Part shown: in pieces, positions 23,808 through 36,062 of the stretch
How the letters are laid out: every line of letters starts with the position of its first letter
How positions within the stretch are numbered: position 1 is the stretch's first letter
DNA from: Gnetum montanum
Taxonomy: Eukaryota > Streptophyta > Gnetopsida > Gnetales > Gnetaceae
DNA: 64,000 bases
Assembly (NCBI GenBank): GCA_015680685.1
Contig: MNCI01004480.1
Coordinates: forward strand, 100,271 to 164,270
Direction: 5' to 3'
The notes under the pieces: model-generated
The model's input: the letters and a program-made list of their open reading frames with translations, nothing else
Databases searched by the model: none
Told to the model about the DNA's origin: nothing
Program-made: the position numbers and the translations under genes

Positions 23808-26700
23808 GAGCTACTTTGAGATATAACCTTTAGAGTTCTTGATAAATTGTATATATTTCCATTTTATCAAGTTAATTTTAATGGTTTTTCCACCAATAGC
23901 TGACCAACAAGTAATTCATGAAATAAGGAAAAAATGTCATGGGGATATCTTTCTACATGCTCACTGTACTCAAATTCTCATAGCAGGTTTTGAAGGAAAG
24001 GCTTTAAGTTATCAAGATTTGTAAATCCTTATTTAGCAACCTTAGATGTTTGGTGTTAGATGTGGAAAAGTCCTTTATGACATGAATATAAGTATAAAGA
24101 AGTTTTTCCTTTGAAATTCCGCTTTTGGGTATTTATCCACTTAGAACATTTAACAGTAATGGCCAAAAGATATAGAGAGTAATGCAAATTTCCTCTACCT
24201 TCAAAGAGAATATACCCAATTGTTAAGACTAGAAAGGTCCATCAGCTAGATGAAATAGATATATTCTATCTTAAAGCAACTAATAGGGAAGTAAATCAAG
24301 TAAAATATGAAGGTCCAACATAACTAAAGAAGAATCTATTGATGAAGCTATTAGTTGTAGCTTATGATGCTCTAGTGATTGAAGTATGTAGATGGATGGA
24401 AGATATGAATCATCCCTAGAGACTTCTTAGAAGAACACTTGACCTAGATGGAAGGAAATTATTTTTCCTAAAAGCTACTAGGACCAGAGAATGCAATGCC
24501 TAATGAAAAGTTTCTCCTTGATGGAGCTAAATTGATGAGTCATGAATTTTCTAACAACCATGATATCACACCCATGATATCACATCTGCAAGATCATTGA
24601 CCACGCAATATCGCAGCCTAGCCATGATATTGCAGCTTGTCTCCTCATCTATAAATAAGAGGTAGACAGATCATTAGGAAATAAGTTAGTTTAGAGTTAG
24701 TTTTGATTTTAGTTTTCATTTTTCCTCTTAATCCTTTTCCTCTTAGTGTATGCCTACAGTGTGGTGATTGTAATTGTACAGCATTCTTTATTCAAGTGTG
24801 ACATACTTGGACACGCACATGATCAGCAATAAAGATCGAGATTACTTCATCATTGTAGCATTCACTTAGATTAATCATTTAATTAATTTTTATTTATTGC
24901 TTTCCTAGTTAATCTCTCTCACCCTTAAACTTATGTTAAAATGCAGAATGAGTATGACTTGATTACGAGCATTTACATGTGACTACTTGGTAACCTAGTA
25001 GTGTACCTAGGATTTGTGATTGGTAGTCCTAGTGGTAGTTGTGCATGAAGTCCAAGATGTGTATGGATAATCAAGGAACGGATGCTCATCACACTTAGGC
25101 TAGATTAGATTCCTTCTCACCCTTCTCTCCTAACTTAGTTAATATTACTTTCCATTACCTTCAGGAGTAGCATTAGATTAGAAACCCATCATACACCTCA
25201 CTCTGGACTAAACCATATGTGATAAAGCTAATACTAGTCCAGGTGGGAAGACAGTGAACTGCGACCTAAGGCTAACTGTCTAGATGCCACAACTAGTCTG
25301 TCTGCGGAGTTCGACCGAATCGCACGTGTAACGCTCGTATTCGTATGGTTGAGTGTAGGGGTACCTCGCCACTCATCATAAATATACAAGAATCAAAGCC
25401 ATGAGAAAAGAAAAGGTTGAACAAGAAAGAGCTAAGAAAGAGCTACAATAATAACAACTACTAGCATAATAAAGATTGAAAGAGTATAACAGCAACAAGT
25501 TTTGAAACAACAAAAATCAAAGGAACAATAATAAGAGTTACAACAATAATAGGAAGAAGGAGAAAGCTCATTGTTGCCCCTTGACTTTCCATTAGGATAC
25601 TTAATGAAAGGAGTTGCCTAGTTCTTCAAAGTAAAAGAAACAGAAGGATGTATAATCTTTAGCTAGAACTACCCACAAAGCTAAAAGTAGAAGCTAGTGT
25701 CATCTTTCAGTATAAGAAGGATGATCCACAAACTAGAAAATAGAAGCTCATGATGTCTCATCAAGATATGTTGGAGAGATTGTAGCTATTTTGATTAAAT
25801 ATATGGAACAAATAACTAATAATCGAATAGCTAAGCTTAAAATATTTCTTGTAAAAAAGGAACATAAGACATCAAAGTTGCAGGATGAATTGAAAAGCTC
25901 TAGAGAAGAAAATAAGTAGCCCAAAGTAATGATTACTATCAAAGACTTAATACTAGAAAATAAAGAGTAAAAAAAATCTTAGATGAAAGAAAGAATGGCA
26001 ATGCTAAGCTCAAAGTTAGAGCAAGCTAGGAAAGGCAAGGATCTAGATTATTCATACCTACCTCTACTAAGTTTCATGGAAGTAATCACTGAAATAAAGC
26101 ATAACAAGGAATGGATGAGAAAAATGATAGATGGAATTACTGAAATTTGAGAAAAAAAAAGCCATATTTTTGTAGGTGGATAAAAAGACACAAGAATTGT
26201 TTAATGTATCTAGAGCTAAAAGAGAGTTGTTACACTAGTACAAATAGGGTTATGTGGGTATGATGGTGATGAGAGTTACTAGAATCATGAATGAAACTAC
26301 CAAGAAAAAGCTAGAATTAAAATATGTTTGTGCCAATGTGAAAGCTTCTTTAATAGAAATAACCAATTACACAACTAAATTAGATTTGGGAAATAAGCAT
26401 TGAAGAAGTCCTAAATAGGCTTACTAACACTGAACCAAATACAATGAATCAGGCTATTAAGGCTCTTCTCAATCATGGAAGATTATTTCAATAGCTATTA
26501 ATTGAAGGGCTCAAGATTCAAAGAATGAGAAGAATTTATCAAGTGACCAAATAGTTGTCAAATGTCTTGCAACTATATCAAGGGAATGTATGGCAAATGA
26601 AGCCTTAACTCTTATAATGGTTATAATTGTAAGTGGCTAATATCAAAAGTTAAGAGTAAAAGTTAAAAAGGGAAGGGAAAACTTGGAAAGAAAATCCTAT
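23808..26700 (+). pseudogene. Unassigned coding remnant, copy 1 (interrupted by solo LTR B)
   Basis: I do not recognise the protein. The start (23808-24024) is homologous to 47207-47446: both have the nucleotide run AGCTACTTTGA and protein blocks of the pattern MV(F/S)P...(D)Q(Q/E)VI.EI...H..I. Later frames contain FRFWVFIHLEHLTVMAKRY and, after solo LTR B, Lys/Glu-rich segments (KLEQARKGKDL, KHNKEWMRKMIDGITEI) suggesting a coiled coil. Many stops and shifts are present. T2 appears to have inserted at its left edge (GAGCT). It could be an accessory gene of an element-E-like retrotransposon, since the second copy lies downstream of the E integrase. Confidence 0.4.
24533..25378 (+). mobile_element. 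Solo LTR B (family-A relative)
   Basis: A single LTR, TGATGAGTC...GCCACTCATCA, 846 bp, flanked by perfect 5-bp duplications TAAAT (24528-24532 and 25379-25383). No internal sequence is present, so it is the product of LTR-LTR recombination. It is diverged from the A and D LTRs in the middle part but keeps the GATATC words, the CTATAAATAAGAGG promoter and the final 60 bases. Confidence 0.9.
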
Positions 26701-27415
26701 AAAAAGATTTTTCTTAATCTCATTTTAAATAATTTTTGTCTAATTTTTTCATCTTTCATCTTTCATCTTTCAATTAGTAATTACATTAAATATATTTTCT
26801 TTACTAGTCTATCCTAAATATTTCATAACTATGTTTGGATGAAATATTAGTTTTAGAATAAGTTATTTTGTCTATGAGCTAAGGTTTGACTTATTCCTAC
26901 TAGTCTAATTAAATGAGATAGCTTTCTGCTAGTGTCAATTCTAAATTAGCTTAACATAGAAACATTATCATTTTTATATGGTTCTAAGCTATATGAATAA
27001 TTTCATTTCCTTAGTTTCCTGCACTATTTAACAAAACTTGTAATCTAGCTTCAGGAAGTTAACTAATAGATAACTTAGAATTAAAGACTAACATCTTCTA
27101 TAAAACTACTTATTCATTATATTAGTTATGGGATATTTAAGACTAGATTTATAGGGCATCTATTTGATTACCTTTAACTATGTTGAGATGTAGCTATAAG
27201 GGATAGTCATTAGCTACATATAAGACAACACGATCTTAGAAATATTTTTCATTGTCAAATATACTTAGCTATATAAATGCTCATTTAAATCAATGGAAGA
27301 TATTTGAAGGCATTTGTACCTTGGTGGTACTAGAGACCAACAACCCCCCAAAATGAGTAATCATAATAAGCTATTTTTTGTGGCATAGTCATTTCTCTTC
27401 TATAACAATTTAAAT

Positions 27416-27432
27416 TGGCACTAGAAGGAGGG
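27416..27432 (+). other. Element E primer-binding site, tRNA-Asn type
   Basis: TGGCACTAGAAGGAGGG matches 16 of 17 bases of the tRNA-Asn complement. An LTR must end just upstream; TCTATAACA at about 27400-27408 is a candidate end. The LTR start was not located. Confidence 0.7.
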
Positions 27433-27740
27433 ATTATTCTAAAAAACATATCAAAATTTATTAGAATATATTAGGTTAAAGTGAGTAATAGGTTAAATTA
27501 GATTAGCTATTCTATCCCATGAGTATATCCTTGAATAAATAACAAGATTTTAAAAGTCCAACAAACATATTCAAACTTAAGGTTGAAACTACATTACATG
27601 AGGAATCTAAAATCATAATTAGAAATTTAAGTGATCGAATAAATATACAATGAAAAAAAGTATCATCTTTAATTAATGGATTGTCTTTTAAAAGAAAATC
27701 TTAGTTAAAAACATGGTCATCTACTAGAAATTATAATTTA

Positions 27741-27745
27741 GAAAT
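27741..27745 (+). repeat. Target-site duplication GAAAT of solo LTR C
   Basis: GAAAT at 27741-27745 equals GAAAT at 28489-28493, directly flanking TGATGAG...CTCATCA. Confidence 0.85.
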
Positions 27746-28488
27746 TGATGAGACACGATTCGCATGAGCCGCGATATCACATCCCATGCGATATCGCATC
27801 ATCCCCTACGATGTCGCGTACGCGATATCGCGGTCCGCCACCAAATCTATAAATAAGAGGTGGCACTTTCCTTATTTTCCATCCTAGGCTAGAAGTAGGG
27901 AAACTCTGGTAGATTGATCACTCCAGAGATAGAATATTTTCCATGTGCCCACAGTAGGAGTCCCCAAGTGAACGGATCTTTATTCGAGCAACATTATACA
28001 TGAACGCAAGTTGTGTATGGCAATAAAGACGAGCTTTGTGGATAAACCTTGNGGAACGGATGTTCATTACGCTTAGGCTAGTTAAGTGCCTCAGTATGAT
28101 CACTTCGAGCACGTGTGTTACGCGTGGTGATCCTAGTAACGATTAGCGTTTGGTAGCCGTGGTTGCATAGTTCAGGGTGTGTACAGTAAGTGGGAACGGA
28201 TGCTGACACTAGTTAATTTAGACTTAGTCATTAGTTAGAGTTAGTTAGTTTCTCAACCCTTCACCTCGATAGCATAGGAAAAAAACATTAAAAACTATAA
28301 AAATCATATACCTCGGACTTACTTAACCATACACCGTGACAACTACAAGTAAGTTTGGGAAGACAACGAATGATTAACCCCAAGTGTTCCATGGGGCATG
28401 TAGGAATTTAGTTTGTGGAGTTCAACTGGATTGCGCGTGTGACGCTTGTTTCGTATGGTTGAGTGTAGGGGTACCTTGCCACTCATCA
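27746..28488 (+). mobile_element. Solo LTR C (family A)
   Basis: A single family-A LTR with TGATGAGACACG at its start, GATATC palindromes at 27771-27830, CTATAAATAAG at 27846-27856 and CACTCATCA at its end. It has perfect TSDs. About 100 bases present in the A LTR after GATAAACCTTG are missing and replaced by a single N plus about 28 bases resembling another part of LTR B. It sits between the E primer site and E gag. Confidence 0.9.
28052..28052. other. Ambiguous base N in the assembly
   Basis: The only non-ACGT base in the window. It is at the discontinuity inside solo LTR C and probably marks an unresolved join between repeats. Confidence 0.9.
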
Positions 28489-28494
28489 GAAATA

Positions 28495-29190
28495 ATGGCC
28501 AACCCACCTCCTATTAATCCATTTTAGGTATCCACACCTTTAATGTTCAATGCTAATAACAATATTCCTAAGGTAGCCTATAAATATTTATTAGAACTAT
28601 ACATCCTTGGAAAGCCTTATTTGATAGAAAAATATTTACAACTATTTGAGCTAGCTCTTTTTCGTGGAAATATTCAACACCAAGATCAAGCTTGTAGACT
28701 ATTCGTAGGAAAACTTAGAGACATGGCTCAAATTTGGTATTCAAACTTACTCAATAATAGTATCACTACTAGGACATATGAAAACTTTATTCATATCCCA
28801 ATTTGGTAATCAAATTGAACAACATCAGCTATATAGTGACTTAGTTCAAATGAAACAAGGAAATAAGGAATGAGTAAAAGAGTTCGATATTAGATTTCCA
28901 CAAGTGTGTAGCTTGTTTTAAAATTAGTTTCTACCAAGTAACAAAGTCTTGAGGGATACTTAATTAAATGCTATAGACCCTAGAATCTCAATTTTGTTAC
29001 AAAGAACTAGAACTGTTAATACTTTAGTTGACCTTTACAATGAAGATATAGAATTAGAAAGAAAATTGAATTTAATTCCAAATGATGTACATTATTCTAT
29101 CAAAGAGCCTCAAAAAAGAATATTTCCTTTTCCAAATCTAACTCAACCTAAGAAATTACCCTCAATCAAAGTTTCCATAGACCTATGAAG
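28495..29190 (+). pseudogene. Element E gag
   Basis: An ATG at 28495 (MANPPPINP) starts the frame just after the solo LTR C duplication. The open piece at 28543-28809 contains KYLLELYILGKPYLIEKYL and CRLFVGKLRDMAQIWYSNLL, of the gypsy Gag type in which the (A/G)xxWY motif is central. A second piece at 28994-29188 has LVDLYNEDIELERKLN. Frameshifts separate the two. Confidence 0.65.
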
Positions 29191-29859
29191 TGAAGAGCTT
29201 GAAAATTAGATATGTTTAAAAGAAATGTTTAAAAAATTATCAAGTTAGAAAAGACTATGTCAAAAATGAAAATTATATAAGATAGGAAATTTATACAAGC
29301 TAGAAAATTAGATATTCAAGTTGAGCTTGAAGATAGAGAAGAAAAGGAGGCCTTGGCTAATTCAAATTTAATAGAATTAGAAGAGGATTTTAGGAAATCT
29401 ATGTACTAAGGTATACAATATTTAGAAAATTCCTCCAATAGTAAGATGCTAGAGGGCCTAGAATCATGATACTCATCCAATAATGATTGTAATAACAACA
29501 AAGAGCTAATGTATGAAGTTAGAAATATGAAAGAGAAAAATGATGACATATAGGCCACCAAATTCAATAATAGAACCAACTAGAAAAAGAAAAATGTTTG
29601 AAGAAAAAAAAATCAAAGGAGAAAATTTAGCCAAATGAAGAAATACATTAAGATTATTTTTTAAGAATTTTTAAAAAACTATGTTTTATGCTAAAGGAGA
29701 ATATGATATAACAGAATATCTAAAAAATTAAAGTCAATATTAGTCTATATCAGTTAATTCAAACTAAAGGATGGTCAAAGAGAATTTTAGAAGAAACTAA
29801 AAAAAAATGTTGATGCTGTTTCCATAAACTATATATATAATATTAATAAACCTAGTAGT

Positions 29860-30200
29860 AGGATCTCCATTGTAGTTGATAAAGATGCTCCATCTTTCTT
29901 AGTATCTCTTAAATTAAAAGGAAGATATTTGTACAACTATTTAGTTGATTATGGAGCCACTTCCATGCTAATGTTCTTATCAATATGTAATCAATTAGGA
30001 TTAAAACCACAACAATCAGATAGAAAAATTATCTAAACTGATAAAATCCAAGTCAAGGTAATATGTTAGCTACCAAACATATTGCTCCAATTAGCTTTAG
30101 ACCCAAGGAACAAAAGTAGGGTTGTCATTCAAGTAGTTGATACTCTTGATTCATATAGCTTGTTATTAAGTAGAAGTTGAAGCCAAAATTTCTCTAGATA
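29860..30200 (+). pseudogene. Element E protease
   Basis: The plus-strand reading near 29881-29990 gives SIVVDKDAPSFLVSLKLKG and YLVDYGATSMLM, a retropepsin active site with DYG in place of DSG/DTG. It is followed by a degenerate stretch with LNI-like and SLLLS words. Stops are frequent. Confidence 0.55.
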
Positions 30201-31379
30201 TATAGCAATAGATTATTCTCACATTTGATTACCATAGCAAGGAGATCCAAATCTGATTCATATATATAGTAAATCATTGATGATAAACAATATGACTTCA
30301 AATGGGAAAAGTAAAAGGGTTGAATCTAGAGAATTTAAATTAGGGATAAGCTCAATTTGAGAAATACAAATTATGCATTCTAAAAATCAACCAAAATATT
30401 TTTGGCCACTATATTTTAATGAAGCTTGTAATTCCAAAGGACCAAGAGTTAGAATCATTTTGCTCAGTCCAAAGAATCAAATTATAATTTTCTTATACTA
30501 ATAACAAAGCTAAATATGAAGCTCTATGTAGAGGATTAAAATGACACATGATAAATAAATTCAGAAAATGGAACTTAAGGAAGATTTAAATCTTATATGT
30601 GACTAAGTTAGAGGGAAATGTAGCATCAAAAGCTCATTTCTACAAGCTTATAACAAAATGGTAATAAAATTTCTTGAATGTTTTATAGAATTTAAGATTG
30701 AAAAAGTCCAAAGGGAAAGGAATTAAAAAGGCTAATGAATTAGCAATAGCAGCTTCAACTCTTGATATGCCAAAGATAACTAGATGTCAAAAAATAGTAA
30801 TTGGATTAGAATCGAAACTGATGATCCCTGATAATAAGGATTTCTTTCAATTTTTTGAAGATGATCATCAAATAACTTAATTACTTGGAAACACAAGAGG
30901 ATTATAGGGTTAGATCTATGAAAAAGATTATTTCAGATCACAAGTAAGTAGAATACCTTAAAAGGTGCTACAATTGAAAGAAGAACCTAGACAAAAATTA
31001 GTTAAAGAATTAGATGTTCAAAGTTTTGAGAATCAAGCTTATGAAATAATACACATCTAGGTTGTCAAGACATTCCAAGGTATTTTAATATTGGAATCAA
31101 ACTTTGACCAAGCATTAAAGAGCAAATGATGTAGGTTCTCAAAGAAAATCTAGATAGTTTTTCTTAGTTATAGGTTCATTTAAGAACTTTTCATCCTAAT
31201 ATTCTGAGTCATAAATTTTCTTTAGTAATGGATTGTAAGATAATTAAAAAAAGTTAAGAAATTTTAATCTAGTTTTTGAGCTAGCAATGGAAGCTAAGAT
31301 TAAGAAGTAATTAAGAGCTAAAATAATATATTCAATTAGATGCTTAGCTTGGATAGCTAATTTAGTACCAACAAGAAAA

Positions 31380-32099
31380 AATAATGAGACATAAGACTAT
31401 GTGTTGATATCAAGAACTTGAACGAATCTTTAGTTAAGGATAGGTATCCACTCCCAAGAATCATTCAAATACTGACAAAATTATTATGATGTCAACTATA
31501 TTTGCTCCTAGATGAATTTTTAGGTTATAGTCAAATAATAGTAGATAAGAATTACAAATTTAAAATGGCATTCATCATAAAATAAGGAACATTTGCATAC
31601 AAAATAGTACCCTTTGGCTTATCAAATGCAAGGGCTACTTTTCAACAAGATATGGATATAGCTTTTAAAGGGATCATTGGGAAAATTATCATCATTTATT
31701 TAGATGATATTATAGTTTATTGAAAGCTTAAGTCAAATCATATATTTCACCTACAACAAATATTTAGTAGATGTAAAAAGTTTGCTATTTTTTAATCCCA
31801 AAAATGCATATTTGGATTGAAATCTGTTAAAAGGAATAGATATTAACTAAGCTAGAATAGAAGCTATTCAAGGTACAGAAAACCCTACAAATAAGAAAGA
31901 ACTGAGGTCTTTCTTTAGGAAAGAAAACTTTATTTAAAAATTCATACTAGGATTTACAAAAATAAAAAGCCTCTTTCACAAATGTTGAAAAATGGTGTTG
32001 AAGTACAGAAGACCAAAGAATCACATTAGGTTTTAGAATAAACCAAGAGAGCCATTTTATAAGCCCCATATTTTGTGAAATCAAAATTGAAAGAAGATT
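31380..32099 (+). pseudogene. Element E reverse transcriptase
   Basis: Despite many stops the RT blocks are clear: DRYPLPRIIQIL, DEFLGYSQI, KMAFIIK.GTFAYKIVPFGLSNARATFQ, and the polymerase motif YLDD at 31697-31708. Afterwards comes SRCKKFAIF..QKCIFGL, the usual thumb region. It ends at solo LTR F. Confidence 0.85.
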
Positions 32100-33088
32100 T
32101 GATGCAGGGGGTTGTACCTTGATAAACCCCAATAGAATCCAATCCACAACTTCCAAGTAGATCTAGCTTAGAAAATAAGAATAGCACAATAAAATAGAAA
32201 AAATATCCCCTATATTAAAATAATTCTTAAAATACATGAAAAATACATCAAATATGAGGAGCCAAGCTCAACTCACAACTCTCACAAGGATCTTAGAGGC
32301 CACACTTGATTCCTCTCAATCCTCAATTACTCATAATGGAGTCCAAGCTTAAGATAAGACACTTATAAGAGATTCTCCTAATCTCTCTCAAGTGCTCTCC
32401 CTTGCCTCTCACTCAACTTCCTTGCACAAGCTCTCCTTCCTTAACTCTCATGAGCTTTCTCTCCTAATCATGGTTAGGATTATGTTCTTTCTTCCTCTAA
32501 CAATGGCAAATTACACCAATATTTATAAGCAACTGAAAGGTAAAAATCCTTGAAACCTTTCCTCAACTCAACTTGAGGTTTTTTAGATTTTTTCTAAGTC
32601 TTCTCACCTTTTCCTTAGTTATTTTCATCTTTCTTTGGTTGTTTCCATCTTGCTTTGGTTATTTTCTAAATTGGAACAGGCATTTTTAGAAGTTTTCCCA
32701 TGCATTTGGGTCATCTCTGGCTTTGCTGGGAGGTCTCCTGCAAAAACCTAGCTCTTAGATGGGACATCTACTATTTTTCTAGGACATCCCATCTAGTCTT
32801 GGGACATCCCAAATTTTGGTGGGACATCTTAGCTAAGACATTTCACTTTCTAGTGAGATGTCTCACCTATAGGTGCCAAACACAAAAATGCTCATTTTGA
32901 TGCCTAAAATCTCTGGATGCCTCCAAACAATTTCCCATAGATATTGGAACCCCCTAAACTCATCAAAATAAGTCCAAAAAATCTCGAAAAATTCCAAAAC
33001 ATCCAAGAATCATCCTTAACAAAATCAACACAAAACAAAATAACATGTATGATAAAACAAGGGGATCAAAAGAGGTTTCCCTACATCA
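32100..33088. mobile_element. Solo LTR F, unrelated family
   Basis: A 989-bp block begins TGATGCAGGG and ends CCCTACATCA, nearly perfect 10-base terminal inverted repeats with one mismatch. Flanks are AGATT (32095-32099) and ATATT (33089-33093), a TSD with one substitution. RT sequence lies on the left and RNase H-like coding on the right, so the block is an insertion. Inside are pyrimidine-rich TCTC repeats (32370-32470), an ATATTTATAAGC TATA-like element at 32519-32530, and GGGACATC words (32760-32830). No ORF of known type. Orientation is uncertain. Confidence 0.7.
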
Positions 33089-33309
33089 ATATTTTTGCTT
33101 ATATGCCTTTTCTTCAACAAACTCATTTGTTGCAATATTAATACAAAAAGATAGAATAGAAGGAAAACCAATTAAATTTTTTCATTACCAACTAAAAGAA
33201 GCTAACAGAAACTAATTTGTTATAAGAATTTGTTATGATTAAACAATTAGAACTTTTTTAAGTATTATTTACAAAAAACTATGATTCATGTTATGATTGT
33301 AGGGCCAAC
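33089..33309 (+). pseudogene. Element E RNase H fragment
   Basis: This stretch continues the pol frame between solo LTR F and element D. Only low-similarity RNase H-like words are visible (for example NIFAYMPFLQQTHLLQY). It is assigned mainly from its place between RT and integrase. Confidence 0.4.
33305..33309 (+). repeat. Target-site duplication CCAAC of element D, left copy
   Basis: CCAAC at 33305-33309 equals CCAAC at 40406-40410. Confidence 0.85.
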
Positions 33310-34108
33310 TGATGAGTGGCGAGGTACCCCTACACTCAACCATACAAATACGAGCATAACACACATGATCTAGTTGAACTCCATAGACTAAGTGCCTACA
33401 TGCCTCATGGAACACTTAAGGTTAATTATTCGTTGCCTTCCCAGACTTACTTGTATTTGTCATGGTGTATGGTTAAGTAAGTCCGAGGTATATGATTTTT
33501 ATGTCTTTTCGATTTTTATCTCCTATGCTGATAAGGTGAAGGGTTGAAGAGATTAATTAACTAACTTTAACTAACTAACTAAGTCTTAATTAACCTAGCG
33601 TTAGCATTCGTTCCCACTTACTGTTCACACCCTAAACCTATGCAACCTTGGTTACCAAACGCTAATCGTTGCTGGGATCACCAAGCGTAACGCATGTGCT
33701 TGAAGCGGTCGTACTAAGGCACTTAACTAGGAGAGAAGGTTTGAGAGATATTTAATCACTAATAAAGTATGTAAATGATAAAAAATAAATAACAATAAAT
33801 AGAAGTCCTATTTAGCCTATTCCATGCACGACAAGGTTTATCCAAGAAGTTTGTCTTTATTATCGTACACAAACATGTGTTCAAGTACAATATTTTCTTG
33901 AATAAAGATCCATTTACTTTAGATCTCCCACTACAGGCACATGGAAAATATTCTATCTCTGGAGAGGTCAAACTGCCAGATTTTTGCTAAGGATCTAGAT
34001 CTAGATGAGAAACAAATGGAGAGCTGCCTCTTATTTATAGACTTGGTGGCGCACCGCGATATCGCGTAAGTGATATCATGGAGGAAAACACGATATCGCA
34101 TCCCATCA
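33310..34108 (-). repeat. Element D 3' LTR
   Basis: On the minus strand this reads TGATGGGATGC...GCCACTCATCA. It is 799 bp, somewhat shorter than the D 5' LTR because part of the GATATC cluster is missing. Confidence 0.9.
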
Positions 34109-35850
34109 TATCCCCATGACTAAATAAAAACTCATCCTCAAGTTCCTTACAAAATATTGGGATGATATGGAATTATTGACTCAAATAAAACTAATGGGAT
34201 GACATGTGAACAGATCATCATTACAAGACAAGACAAAATTGGTGTTCATAACAACAAGAGTGAACACCTTATTACATTGACATCAAGCCTCATTTAGCAG
34301 CTGAGAAAGAGAGAGAGAAAGAAGTTTTGCTGCTACCAATGCCAAGATTGCACCTTTCATTGTCCATTTGTAAGAGCGCTATCGATCTTGCTCCTTGCAT
34401 ACCTGCTTCAGCAGTACTCCATTCCATGTGTTCCCTCCAAATCCAATCTGTTGTTGTATGATCACCATCTACACACATAACATAGTTATTATATTAGCAA
34501 GGGTAAATGAATCATAATGTAATTGATACCTTGCTTCAATGAAAGGTTCATTGGCTAGGTTGTGGTATGGCTGATACGGATCTGGAGATATCATATTAGT
34601 GACTACCGAAGGTGTAGGGGTTAGGAGAAAATCGAAAAAATTTGGGTCTAGACCCCCATGACTAAGATTGAACCTCTAGTAGTGATAGAATGTAGAAAGA
34701 AAAGGAACAAGAAAGATGAAGAAAAAGAGACAACTATAGCATCGATGAAATAGATGTCAAGATGGAAATGAACAAAACAAAGTTGATTGCAAAAATGTTA
34801 AGGGAAAGAATTTAATTGGTGCACCAAATAGGAATGTTAGTGGGTCCTCCCCAAAGTAGGCTCATGCCCTTAATGCCCTGACAAACCCACATTCAAAGAG
34901 TCTATAGGCTCTAGGAATGTCATTTGGAATAAGAGTTAAAGTCTTAACCGCAAGAATTTACCAAAAAGAAAACAATGCATCAACCAAAATATATACACTA
35001 ATGATACAACCGGCAATGAGGTGAACAATGGAGAGAAGGATGGAGAGAAGAGAATGGAATGGAGTCTCAAGAACAAGGTGGTGTACAGCCCCTTGTGTAG
35101 TTCATGATTAATGTGACTCGAAAAATCTCATTCCAACTCTGGCCTCAAACAAACCACTTCCAGTAACTTCACATTAATGCATTTGTCCAAACCACCCTCT
35201 TGAAGTAACAAGAATGCCTTCACCCAAGAGCCATCACCATTCTGACGAAACAAGGAGGAGAGAATGGGAAGCGAGAAGGGCCTTAGTTAGAGGAAATAGT
35301 TTTATTCTAGTTCCATAACCAGTGTGTGTAGCCCAAAGAATTATTTTGTCTAAGGGGTGTGCTTTGAATTCTCACTCACTTTTTTTTCTTTTGTTCTTTT
35401 TTTTTAATGTTTTATGTGTTTATACGTGAGAACCACACCATGCAAAGACTTGTTATTTTTATTTTCTTAGCTTCCTGATGATTGGGGTGACGTCAAAATG
35501 GTAAGAAAACTCAAGAAGAAAACATCCAAGAACCCAAGAGAATGGCCAACACAAATGCATCAAGTTCCCTTGAAGTCACACCCTCTTCAATCCTTGAGTT
35601 CTTCCTTAGTTTGAGAAATGCCCAGTCACCGATTCATTAGAGTTCTTATTTAGAAGGGAACTGTACATTTCCAAGCTAAGAGAGACCATAGAAATCTGTG
35701 GATGTATGGATGAAGTGAACTCATTGCCTGCTATATCAAAAGAACCACACCTTAGTATCAACATCATAACTTAAAGGTAAAAAACCAAACATTAACAATC
35801 AATATAAAAACAGTTCATACCATCATGAAGAACACTTATTGGGTGACAAA
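34109..35850 (-). other. Element D 3' noncoding region
   Basis: Collinear with 18060-19809 of element A in reverse. It includes the TATCCCCATGACTAAATAA complement of the polypurine stretch at its left end. No coding frame is conserved between the two copies. Confidence 0.65.
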
Positions 35851-35862
35851 CTTACAAGATGG

Positions 35863-35865
<3 letters not shown>

Positions 35866-35899
<34 letters not shown>
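35866..35899. repeat. (CA)n microsatellite
   Basis: About 17 CA dinucleotides. The matching place in element A has only a short GTGTGTGTG run (18054-18064), so the expansion happened in this copy. Confidence 0.9.
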
Positions 35900-35900
<1 letters not shown>

Positions 35901-36062
35901 AACAAGAAATGGAAAAGGGATAAATGATCATGTAAAATAAAAACAAGAAAAGTTAAAGAAATTTGTAAAACAAAAATGTGTAAAAAAAATTGTGTAAAAT
36001 CAAAAATGTGTAAAACAAAAACATGTAAAAAAAAACTTAAAAGAACTAAGAGCCCAAAATGA

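Noticed and set aside
23839-24024. Firm homology of this remnant to exon 6 of the antisense gene
   Set aside because: Only a short hydrophobic-charged pattern agrees; too little to claim without a profile comparison, so it is only mentioned as a possibility.
35866-35899. The CA run as a regulatory or recombination site
   Set aside because: It is an ordinary microsatellite expansion, short in the sister copy.
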